Assembly: GCA_028876385.1 (NCBI GenBank)
Contig: JAGWSF010000111.1
Span: 62,001-126,000 of the forward strand
DNA length: 64,000 nt
Direction: 5' to 3'
DNA from: Acidobacteriota bacterium
GTDB lineage: Bacteria; Actinomycetota; Acidimicrobiia; Acidimicrobiales; Palsa-688
A program made the position numbers and the translations under genes. The notes below the pieces were generated by a model. That model was not told where the DNA came from. It ran no database searches and worked only from the letters and a program-made list of their open reading frames with translations. Of this stretch, positions 52,748 to 59,759 are shown one piece after another (position 1 is the first letter of the stretch; every line of letters starts with the position of its first letter).

Positions 52748-53977
52748 GTGCGCCTCCTCCGCCAGCCCCGCCTGGCTCTCATGTTCGCCGGCGCCGCCCT
52801 CAACGAGATAGGCAGCTGGGCCTCCATCATCGCCTTTTGGGGTTACGCCGCCTATCGGTTCCACTCCAGCCCCGACCAGATCGCCCTCGTGAGCGTCATG
52901 TGGTCGGCACCGGGTGCGCTGTTCGGTCTGGTCAGTGGCGGGCCCATAGACCGCTACGGGCCCAAAGTGGTGATGATCGCCGCCGACGTGGTCGGCTTCG
53001 TGGCCGCGGTGGGGATGGTGTGGTCCACCACCTACCTCCAACTGGTCACCATGGTGACCCTCTCGGGCACGGCCGGGGCGTTCGGGCGGCCGGCGGCGAC
53101 CAGCCTTGCGCCCCGGCTGGTCGACGACACGGAGCTTCTGGCGGCCAACGCCCTGCTCGGCTTGACGACCCAGGTAGCCCTGGTCGTCGGGCCACTGGTG
53201 GCGTCGGTCGCCATATCGGTGTGGAGTGTGCGGGCCGCCTTCGTGGTCGACGCGGCCACCTTCGTGGTCGGAGCCCTGACCACCCTGCCCCTGCGTCTGC
53301 GCCCCGTGCGCCCCGTCGACGTCCACGACGGGGCCGGAGCGACCCACGGGTCTGGAACCTCCGACCTGTGGAGCGGCCTGCGGCTGGCGTGGCGGGTGGG
53401 GAGCGTCCGGCGCACGCTTCTCGTCGGTCTGGCCCTGTTCGGCTCGTGGGGAGCGTCGATGGTGATGGAGCCGTTGTACGTGCGCGATGTCCTGCACCGC
53501 TCGAGCGCCACCTTCGGATGGCTGCAGACGGTGTTCGGCCTCGGCCTCATCGTCACCACCCTCCTTCTGCCCCGGCTGGGCGAGCGGGTGGTCAACGGGC
53601 GGGCCCAGGCCCTCTCGGTGATGGCCTCGGCCGGGGCGGTGACCCTGTACCTGGCCACCAGCTCCCTGGTGGCCGCCGCGGTAGGGATCTTCCTGTGGGG
53701 CGTCCTCACCAGCCTGTTCCTCCCGCCCTTCTACACCCTGCTGCAACGCTCGACCCCGGCCGACAGCCACGGGCGGATCATGGCGACGGCCGGGATGGCC
53801 AACGGCGTGGCCGGTCTCGTCACGACCCCGCTGGCCGGGGTGGTGGTCGCCGCGGTCGGGGTGCGCACCACCGCCTTGGCCGTCGCCGCCGGCCTGCTCG
53901 CGGCCGGCGCGTCGGGGTGGCTGGCCGATCAGGGAGCGGCGAACAGCGAGTCGAGGGCGGCGGCCAGGGCCGGGTAG
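52748..53977 (+). CDS. Major facilitator superfamily transporter
   Basis: 409 aa from GTG 52748, with TACGGT at 52736-52741 6 nt upstream (leaderless). Twelve membrane segments; the MFS loop 2-3 motif is degenerate (GGPIDRYGPKVVM) and the second-half loop is RSTPADSHGRIMATA. The pattern FAGAALNEIGSWASIIAFWGYAAYRFHSS resembles the DHA3 / EntS-like exporter group. Probably an efflux permease of unknown substrate. Its last 49 bp overlap the convergent surE gene. Confidence 0.9.
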   Translation: MRLLRQPRLALMFAGAALNEIGSWASIIAFWGYAAYRFHSSPDQIALVSVMWSAPGALFGLVSGGPIDRYGPKVVMIAADVVGFVAAVGMVWSTTYLQLVTMVTLSGTAGAFGRPAATSLAPRLVDDTELLAANALLGLTTQVALVVGPLVASVAISVWSVRAAFVVDAATFVVGALTTLPLRLRPVRPVDVHDGAGATHGSGTSDLWSGLRLAWRVGSVRRTLLVGLALFGSWGASMVMEPLYVRDVLHRSSATFGWLQTVFGLGLIVTTLLLPRLGERVVNGRAQALSVMASAGAVTLYLATSSLVAAAVGIFLWGVLTSLFLPPFYTLLQRSTPADSHGRIMATAGMANGVAGLVTTPLAGVVVAAVGVRTTALAVAAGLLAAGASGWLADQGAANSESRAAARAG

Positions 53978-54780
53978 GCCGACTCCTCGGCCGAGCTGTC
54001 AGGGGTGGAGTCGATGTCGGTCAGGTGGCCGAGAAGGCTGAGCGAGATGAGGTTCCGTTCCACCGCCCCGCCGTCGGTCCCTTCGGGCAGGGAGACCGCG
54101 TCGCCCCACTCCATGACCACCTTGTAGCTTCCGGGGCGGCCCTCATGCGGATCGAGCCGGGCCTCGGAGATGACCCGGGGAGGCACCCTTCCCAGAATGG
54201 TGCGCTGCCAGCCGGCCATCTCGTCGAGGGGCAGGTTGGGCACGTTGAGGTTGACCAGCACGGGGACCGGCACCCCGCTGCCGGCCAGGGCGCCGGTCAC
54301 CGCCGATGCGGCGGCCGCGGCCGACTCCCAGTGCATCCCTTTCAGCATGTCGTCCCACCCCTGGCCTTCGATCCCGTAGCCCTCCACCGCCTGGCTGACC
54401 GCCACCGCCGGGATGCCCCGCGTCCGCGCCGTCAAAGCCGCCCCGACGGTGCCGGAGTGGTACACCGAGCGGCCCACGTTGATCCCGGGGTTGATGCCGG
54501 CCACGACCAGATCGAAAGGCGGCCCGAAGACCCCGAGACCGGCGAAGAGGACGCACAGGGCGGGCGGGCCGCTCACCGTCCACGCCTCGTGCACGCCGGC
54601 GACGTCGCAGCGGCGGACCTCCGGACGCATCTCGTTGAGGACGCCCAGCGAGGCGGCCGCCCCGGAGAACTCCCGGTCAGGGGCGATCACCGTGACCTCA
54701 CCGTGAGCGGCCACCGCCCGGGCCAGGACATGTATGCCCTCGGAGTCGATTCCGTCGTCGTTGGTCACGAGGATGCGCAC
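53929..54780 (-). CDS. surE: 5'/3'-nucleotidase SurE
   Basis: 283 aa. The SurE metal-binding set is intact: TNDDG with Asp8 and Asp9, Ser39 in APDREFSGAAASLG, and Asn97 in VVAGINPGINVGRSVYHSGTVGAA. SurE hydrolyses nucleoside monophosphates and other phosphate esters and is linked to stationary-phase survival. The C-terminus is slightly extended with TPDSSAEESAYPALAAALDSLF. It overlaps the MFS gene 3' end by 49 bp in opposite orientation. Confidence 0.96.
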   Translation of the reverse strand: MRILVTNDDGIDSEGIHVLARAVAAHGEVTVIAPDREFSGAAASLGVLNEMRPEVRRCDVAGVHEAWTVSGPPALCVLFAGLGVFGPPFDLVVAGINPGINVGRSVYHSGTVGAALTARTRGIPAVAVSQAVEGYGIEGQGWDDMLKGMHWESAAAAASAVTGALAGSGVPVPVLVNLNVPNLPLDEMAGWQRTILGRVPPRVISEARLDPHEGRPGSYKVVMEWGDAVSLPEGTDGGAVERNLISLSLLGHLTDIDSTPDSSAEESAYPALAAALDSLFAAP

Positions 54781-54806
54781 ACCTACTTACTACTACGGTC
54801 TCGGGC

Positions 54807-55355
54807 ATGCTCTACGCGTGGGGTTTCGACCGTATCGGCGTGGTCGCCGGTGACCTGTTCTTCGTCGACCCTGACCCGGCCCCGGGCCAGGAGGGAGCCG
54901 AGCACGGCGTCCGCCTGGAGGTGCGCCTGCTCGAGCGGCCACCGCTGACCGGCTCGGTGTACGCCGCCCAACCCATAGTCATAGACCGACCGGTGTGGCG
55001 GGCCGACCTGCTCGAGACGCTGAGCGGCGAACCCGGCAGCCACGACCGGACCCACCACCACCCCCGCTTCCGGGGTTGGGAGCCGGGGAGCCGCCAGTAC
55101 GAGGAGGGCCTGTCCACCGACCCCCTCGGGTGGCTGCAGCAGCGGCTGGAGGACCTACCCGGTCTCCTCTCCGGGGCCGACCTGCCCCCCGATACCGCCG
55201 GTCCGGGCGACGCCGAGGCCCTGGCCCGGGTGGCGCCCCTCATCGCCTCCGCCGTATCGGATCTGCTCTTTCAGGTCCGACGCGGGGAGCTCGGCAACCC
55301 CCCCGAGGGGGTACCGGCCGATCAACTGACCGGAGCGCGCGTCAGCTGGCTGTGA
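54807..55355 (+). CDS. Uncharacterised protein
   Basis: 182 aa from ATG 54807, with TACGGT at 54794-54799 7 nt upstream (leaderless). No membrane segments. The sequence has features of a conserved soluble protein I cannot place: YAWGFDRIGVVAGDLFFVDPD, LLERPPLTGSVYAAQPIVIDRPVWRADLLETL, DRTHHHPRFRGWEPGSRQYEEGL. The cluster THHHPRF could bind metal. The remainder is helical (AEALARVAPLIASAVSDLLFQ). Its 3' end overlaps the convergent GH15 gene by 14 bp. Confidence 0.7.
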   Translation: MLYAWGFDRIGVVAGDLFFVDPDPAPGQEGAEHGVRLEVRLLERPPLTGSVYAAQPIVIDRPVWRADLLETLSGEPGSHDRTHHHPRFRGWEPGSRQYEEGLSTDPLGWLQQRLEDLPGLLSGADLPPDTAGPGDAEALARVAPLIASAVSDLLFQVRRGELGNPPEGVPADQLTGARVSWL

Positions 55356-57351
55356 ACCCGGCGTCGGGCTCGTCGGCCTCGGGGTGACCGTTGGCGGTGA
55401 TCGCCACGGGGTTGCCGTGCACGTTCACCGCCACCTGGTCCTGGGTCTGCTCGGCCCGCACCACGTGCATGACCGCGTTGACCAGGGCCAGATGGGTGAA
55501 CGCCTGCGGGAAGTTGCCGAGGTGGCGGCCGTTGCGGGGGTCGAGCTCCTCGGCGTAGAGCTCGAGGGGGCTGGCCAGGGAAAGCAGCCGTTCGCAGAGT
55601 CTCCGCCCCCGGTCCATCTCGCCGATCTCCACCAGGGCCGACACCAGCCAGAACGAGCAGATGGTGAACGTGCCCTCGTGGCCCTCGAGTCCGTCGCTGG
55701 TCTCGTCGGTGCGGTAGCGCAGCACCAGGCCGTCCTCGGTCAGTTCGTCGGCGATAGCCAGGACGGTGGCCTGGATGCGCGGGTCGTCCGGCGGCAGGAA
55801 ACGCAGCAGGGGCAGCAGCAGCAGCGAGGCGTCGAGGTTCGTCGAGCCGTAGTGCTGGACGAACACGCCCCGCTCGTCGACCCCGCGGGCGCAGATGTCG
55901 GCGTGGATCTGATCGGCCAGCGACTGCCATTTCTCGGCGTAGTCGGGCTTCTCGTACATGTGGGCCAGGCGGGCCCCCCGATCCAGAGCGACCCAGCACA
56001 TCAGCTTGCTGCTGGTGAAGTGCTGCGGGTCGCCTCTCACCTCCCAGATACCGCGGTCGGGCTCCTCCCAGTTGGCCGCCGCCGCCTCGACCTGTCGGAG
56101 CAGGAAGGGCCACATCGACTCCTGCAGCCGGCTGCGGGACCGGACGTGGAGGAGGACCGAGTCGAGGACCGCGCCCCACACGTCGTGCTGCCGCTGGTTG
56201 TAGGCGCCGTTGCCGATCCGCACCGGGGATGCCCCCTCGTAGCCCGACAGGTGCGGGAGGGTCGACTCGGCCAGGTCGGTCTCGCCTCCGACCCCGTACA
56301 TGATCTGAAGGTCGGAGTCGCGCGACGCGTCGCCGATGAAGTAGAAGAAGTCGTCCGCCACCCGGTCGAAGCCGAGGGTGTAGAGCCCCCACAGCGCGAA
56401 GGTGGAGTCGCGCACCCAGGCGTAGCGGTAGTCCCAGTTGCGCTCCCCCTGGGGGGTCTCGGGCAGGCTGGTGGTGGCGGCCGCCAGGAGGGCCCCAGTG
56501 GGGGCGTAGGTGAGACCCTTGAGGGTCAGCGCGCTGCGCTGCAGGTAACTGCGCCAGCGGTGATCGGGGAAGGTCCCCCCGGTGATCCACTGGCGCCAGT
56601 GCTCCGAGGTTCGGGACATGCGGGCGGCGGCGTCGGCGAAGGTGCGCGGCGCGGGCAGCGGCGACCACGAGAGGGCGACGAAGTGCTCGTCGCCCTCGGC
56701 CATGCGGGTCCGGGCCTTCAGGCAGCGGCGCTCGATACCCGGGCGCAGGTCGGTGGTCAGCCGCAACTGCACCCCCGATCCGTCGTGGGATGTCACCAGC
56801 TCCCCGTAGCCGTCACCCTGGTACTCCCAGCGGGCCTCGTCGCGGCCGTAGTCGAACATCGGCTCGCAGGTCATGGACAGGTCGACGGTGCCGCTCACGC
56901 ATTTCACCGTCCGTAGGAGGCAGTGCTCGGCGTCGTGGTCGGTGGGCGAACGGCGATGGGTGTGTGACCTCTGGTCGACGTTGTGCCAGGGACCGACCAC
57001 GAGGGCGTCGCGGACGATCAGCCACCCGGTGCGGGTCTGCCAGGTCGTCTCCAGCATGAGGCTGCCGGGCAGGTAGCGGCGGGCCGCCGGGACGATCTCG
57101 TCGTAGGGGCCCACCCGGAAGCTCCCGGCGCTGCGGTCGAGCAGCGCGGCGAAGATGCTCGGGGAGTCGGGCCGGGGCAGGCACATCCACTCCACCGCCC
57201 CCGAAGGGGCGATGAGACAGTTGGTCTCGCAATCGGACAGGAAGGCGTAGTCGCCTATGGGCGGGAAGGCGCTACCCCCCGCCGTCCACATTCCAGAGTC
57301 GGCCTGGAAGGCTCCAGTGGACGCGTCGGGCGAGGACGGGGTCTTATCCAC
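55342..57351 (-). CDS. GH15-family glucoamylase/trehalase-like enzyme
   Basis: 669 aa. The N-terminal beta-sandwich (FPPIGDYAFLSDCETNCLIAPSG, VEWMCLPRPDSPSIFAALLD) is followed by the alpha/alpha toroid of GH15. Catalytic regions: PDRGIWEVRGDPQHFTSSK (Glu acid) and LEGHEGTFTICSFWLVSAL (Glu base); NWDYRYAWVRDSTFALWGL is the substrate-site signature. No signal peptide, so it is cytoplasmic. The pattern matches the mycobacterial GH15 trehalase group, so trehalose hydrolysis is the best guess, although GH15 also includes glucoamylases. Fits with galU-supplied trehalose metabolism (inference). Confidence 0.9.
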   Translation of the reverse strand: MDKTPSSPDASTGAFQADSGMWTAGGSAFPPIGDYAFLSDCETNCLIAPSGAVEWMCLPRPDSPSIFAALLDRSAGSFRVGPYDEIVPAARRYLPGSLMLETTWQTRTGWLIVRDALVVGPWHNVDQRSHTHRRSPTDHDAEHCLLRTVKCVSGTVDLSMTCEPMFDYGRDEARWEYQGDGYGELVTSHDGSGVQLRLTTDLRPGIERRCLKARTRMAEGDEHFVALSWSPLPAPRTFADAAARMSRTSEHWRQWITGGTFPDHRWRSYLQRSALTLKGLTYAPTGALLAAATTSLPETPQGERNWDYRYAWVRDSTFALWGLYTLGFDRVADDFFYFIGDASRDSDLQIMYGVGGETDLAESTLPHLSGYEGASPVRIGNGAYNQRQHDVWGAVLDSVLLHVRSRSRLQESMWPFLLRQVEAAAANWEEPDRGIWEVRGDPQHFTSSKLMCWVALDRGARLAHMYEKPDYAEKWQSLADQIHADICARGVDERGVFVQHYGSTNLDASLLLLPLLRFLPPDDPRIQATVLAIADELTEDGLVLRYRTDETSDGLEGHEGTFTICSFWLVSALVEIGEMDRGRRLCERLLSLASPLELYAEELDPRNGRHLGNFPQAFTHLALVNAVMHVVRAEQTQDQVAVNVHGNPVAITANGHPEADEPDAGFTAS

Positions 57352-57417
57352 CCCAACAAGTTAAGCCCGACCGGGGCGCCGGGGCGGGCCGGGCGCGCCG
57401 AGCACCCGGGGGACCGA

Positions 57418-58695
57418 TCAGCTGCGCGCCGGCGCCAACCGCTTGAGAGCCAGGCCCCCCTCGAAGGGACGGCGCTGGAACGCCGCGGGAGCGACGTAGC
57501 CGGTCGGGCCCAGGGGCTTGTGGACGTCCTCGACGAGCGGCCCGATCTCGGCCGCGATCGGGGCCAGGGCGTCGAGGTCGAACCCGTAGAGACGACCGGC
57601 GTTGCCAGCCAGGATCTTGCGGGTGTTCTCCACCGACTCCGAGTGCAGAGCCCACTGGATGGCCACCTTGGAGTCGGGCGTGGTCCCCTCCTCGTGGGGG
57701 TAGTCGCTCCCCCACAGGATGTGGTCGGCGCCGACGAAGCCGATCATGTCGAGCTCGTAGGGACTGAAACCCGACGAGCCGAAGTACACGTTGCGCTTGA
57801 CGTACTCGCTGGGGCTCAGGCTGAGCTCGTCCACCGAGGAGCCCCCGAAGATGCCGTAGGTGCGGTTCTCGGCCGAGGACTTCATGGTCGGCACCATGGC
57901 GTCGAGGGTCGCCACCACCATCCGGACCCAGAGCGTGCCCTGCTCGGTGGGCACGAAACGCAGGTTCGGGTAGCGCTCGAAGACGCCGGCCAGGATCAGA
58001 TGGCCGAGGGTCCGCTGGGCCCAGGACGCCATCTCGGTGATGAGCACCGGGTTGGACGCCGGCTGGTCCATGGGCATGATGGGGCTGCCCGCACCCGAGT
58101 GCTGCACGACGGTCAGGTCGAGGTCGTGGCAGAGAGCCCACAGCGGCTCGTAGCAGGTGTGGAACAGGGGGGCCACCACCTCGTCGCCAGGCGACACGGC
58201 GGGCACGAGGACGCCACCGAAGCATCCCTGCTCGACGCCCCATTTGATCTCCTCGATGGCCAGATCGACATCGTTGGGGAAGATCTGGATCAAACCCCGC
58301 CGCCGGGCCGGGGCCTGGGACACGAAGTCGACCTGCCAGCGGTTGTGGGCCTTGACCCCCGCCCAGCGCTTGTCCAGTTCGTCGGCCGTGCGGGGCAGGC
58401 TGATGGTGATATTGGGAGTGGTGGGGAAGAAGGGGGGGACGGTGTTGGGGAACAGAAGTTCCCCGGCGACGCCGTCGGCGTCCATCTCGGCCATCCGGAA
58501 GTCGTGGTCCCAGTTGCGTTTGGCCGTGGCGATGATCAGATCGTCGAAGGGGCTTATGTAACTGTCGGCCCACGCGTCGAAGTCGTCGTGCAGGCGGGTC
58601 GGCAGGTAGGGCTTGTAGTCACGGAGGTCGGCTCCGGCGTGGGTGTCCGCCGAGATCACCACATAACGATCGCCATCATCCCACTTAACGGTCAT
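57418..58695 (-). CDS. Amidohydrolase-family metal-dependent hydrolase (amidohydrolase 2 type)
   Basis: 425 aa TIM-barrel enzyme. VISADTHAG, EMDADGVAGELLFPN, LTVVQHSGAGSP, HLILAGVFERYPNLRFVPTEQG and HILWGSDYPHEEG are the strands carrying metal and catalytic residues in the ACMS decarboxylase-like amidohydrolases; the N-terminal H-x-H is replaced by D-x-H. It probably hydrolyses or decarboxylates a small organic acid or ring product. Upstream is a near-ideal promoter with an overlapping palindrome, suggesting regulated expression. The neighbouring SDR gene lies on the same strand upstream. Confidence 0.88.
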   Translation of the reverse strand: MTVKWDDGDRYVVISADTHAGADLRDYKPYLPTRLHDDFDAWADSYISPFDDLIIATAKRNWDHDFRMAEMDADGVAGELLFPNTVPPFFPTTPNITISLPRTADELDKRWAGVKAHNRWQVDFVSQAPARRRGLIQIFPNDVDLAIEEIKWGVEQGCFGGVLVPAVSPGDEVVAPLFHTCYEPLWALCHDLDLTVVQHSGAGSPIMPMDQPASNPVLITEMASWAQRTLGHLILAGVFERYPNLRFVPTEQGTLWVRMVVATLDAMVPTMKSSAENRTYGIFGGSSVDELSLSPSEYVKRNVYFGSSGFSPYELDMIGFVGADHILWGSDYPHEEGTTPDSKVAIQWALHSESVENTRKILAGNAGRLYGFDLDALAPIAAEIGPLVEDVHKPLGPTGYVAPAAFQRRPFEGGLALKRLAPARS

Positions 58696-58701
58696 GTTCT
58701 C

Positions 58702-58730
58702 AGACTAGGGATATCTTTGACATCTGTCAA
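58702..58730 (-). promoter_or_regulatory. Promoter TTGACA-N17-TAGTCT with overlapping palindrome
   Basis: On the minus strand -35 TTGACA (plus 58725-58730) and -10 TAGTCT (plus 58702-58707) are 17 bp apart, and the -10 ends 6 nt before the amidohydrolase ATG (58695), giving a leaderless transcript. The palindrome TTGACA-tc-TGTCAA at plus 58717-58730 covers the -35 box, so a dimeric repressor bound there would block RNA polymerase. Confidence 0.8.
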
Positions 58731-58737
58731 TGATCCG

Positions 58738-58817
58738 GAGCGTTCGGGGCGCTCGGGGCGCTCGGGGCGCTCGGAGCGTTCGGGGCGCTCGGGGCGCTCG
58801 GGGCGCTCGGGCGCTCG
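58738..58817 (+). repeat. 9-bp tandem repeat with 36-bp higher-order duplication
   Basis: Nine-base units GGGCGCTCG, with GAGCGTTCG in positions 1 and 5. Units 1-4 (58738-58773) are repeated exactly as units 5-8 (58774-58809), then a shortened unit. It lies between the amidohydrolase operator and the stop codon of the SDR gene. Confidence 0.95.
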
Positions 58818-58822
58818 GGCGG

Positions 58823-59659
58823 TCAGGCGGTGACGCGTGCCGACGCCCCCGCCGACAGGTCGAGGACGGCACCGGTCATGTGGCGGGCCTCGTGGCTGCA
58901 GAGGAACACGACCATCGCCGAGATCTCCTCGGGCTCGAGCACGGCGTCGGGCTGCACGTGCAGCAGGCCGAGGAAGGCCTTGGCGTCCTCGAAGGTGGGT
59001 GCTTCGAGGTCGGGACGCACCTTGCGGGCCAGCCCGTCGTTGTGCACCATCGGGGTGTCGATGTTGCCCGGGGCGATGGCGTTGACGGTGATGCCGAAGC
59101 GGGCCAGGTCCTGCGCCGTGCTCTTCACCAGACCGATGACCCCCCATTTGGACGCCACGTAGGCCCCCATCCCGCCGCTGGCGCCCCGCCCCATCATGGA
59201 GGAGATGCCAATGATCCGGCCCGAGCCTCCTTTGATCATGTGCGGGGCAGCGGCCCGGAAGGTGTGAAAGGTCCCGGTCAGGTTGGTGTCGATCACGTCG
59301 GCCCAGCGGGCCGGATCGGCCACCTGTACGGGGTCGCCCCCGCTGATCCCGGCGTTGGCCACGGCGATGTCGAGCCGGCCGGCGTCGGCCACCACCGCGC
59401 CCACCGCGGCGTCGAGCGAGGCGAAGTCCCTGACATCGACCCGCTCGGCCCACACCCGGCGGCCCTCGGCGCGGATCATGTCGGCGGTCGCCTTCAGGTC
59501 CTCCTCCCGGGCCAGGGGGTAGTCGAGGGTCGGGAGGTCGTGGCACTGGTCGAAGATGGCCACGTCCGCTCCCTCCCGGGCGAGAGCCAACGCATGACTG
59601 CGTCCCATTCCCCTGGCCCCACCCGTGACCAGAGCCACCTGACCGTCGAACCGTCCCAT
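58823..59659 (-). CDS. Short-chain dehydrogenase, mycofactocin-dependent type
   Basis: 278 aa. Rossmann motif VTGGARGMGRSHA, NAGI, catalytic SMM-GRGASGGMGAYVASKWG with Ser153/154, Tyr167 and Lys171. The insertion DQCHDLPTLDYPLAREEDL after the second strand is the hallmark of SDRs that carry non-exchangeable NAD(H) reoxidised by mycofactocin. No mycofactocin biosynthesis genes lie in the window. Minus-strand TAACCT ends 9 nt before the ATG. A 9-bp tandem repeat follows its stop. Confidence 0.92.
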   Translation of the reverse strand: MGRFDGQVALVTGGARGMGRSHALALAREGADVAIFDQCHDLPTLDYPLAREEDLKATADMIRAEGRRVWAERVDVRDFASLDAAVGAVVADAGRLDIAVANAGISGGDPVQVADPARWADVIDTNLTGTFHTFRAAAPHMIKGGSGRIIGISSMMGRGASGGMGAYVASKWGVIGLVKSTAQDLARFGITVNAIAPGNIDTPMVHNDGLARKVRPDLEAPTFEDAKAFLGLLHVQPDAVLEPEEISAMVVFLCSHEARHMTGAVLDLSAGASARVTA

Positions 59660-59759
59660 GGAGCGGGCAGGTTAGACACTCCGGGCGCCGATCGCGCCGG
59701 ATGGCGGCGATCCCGCCGCTCCTGCGGGTACCGGCCCGGCCCGGGTAGCGTGACCCGCC

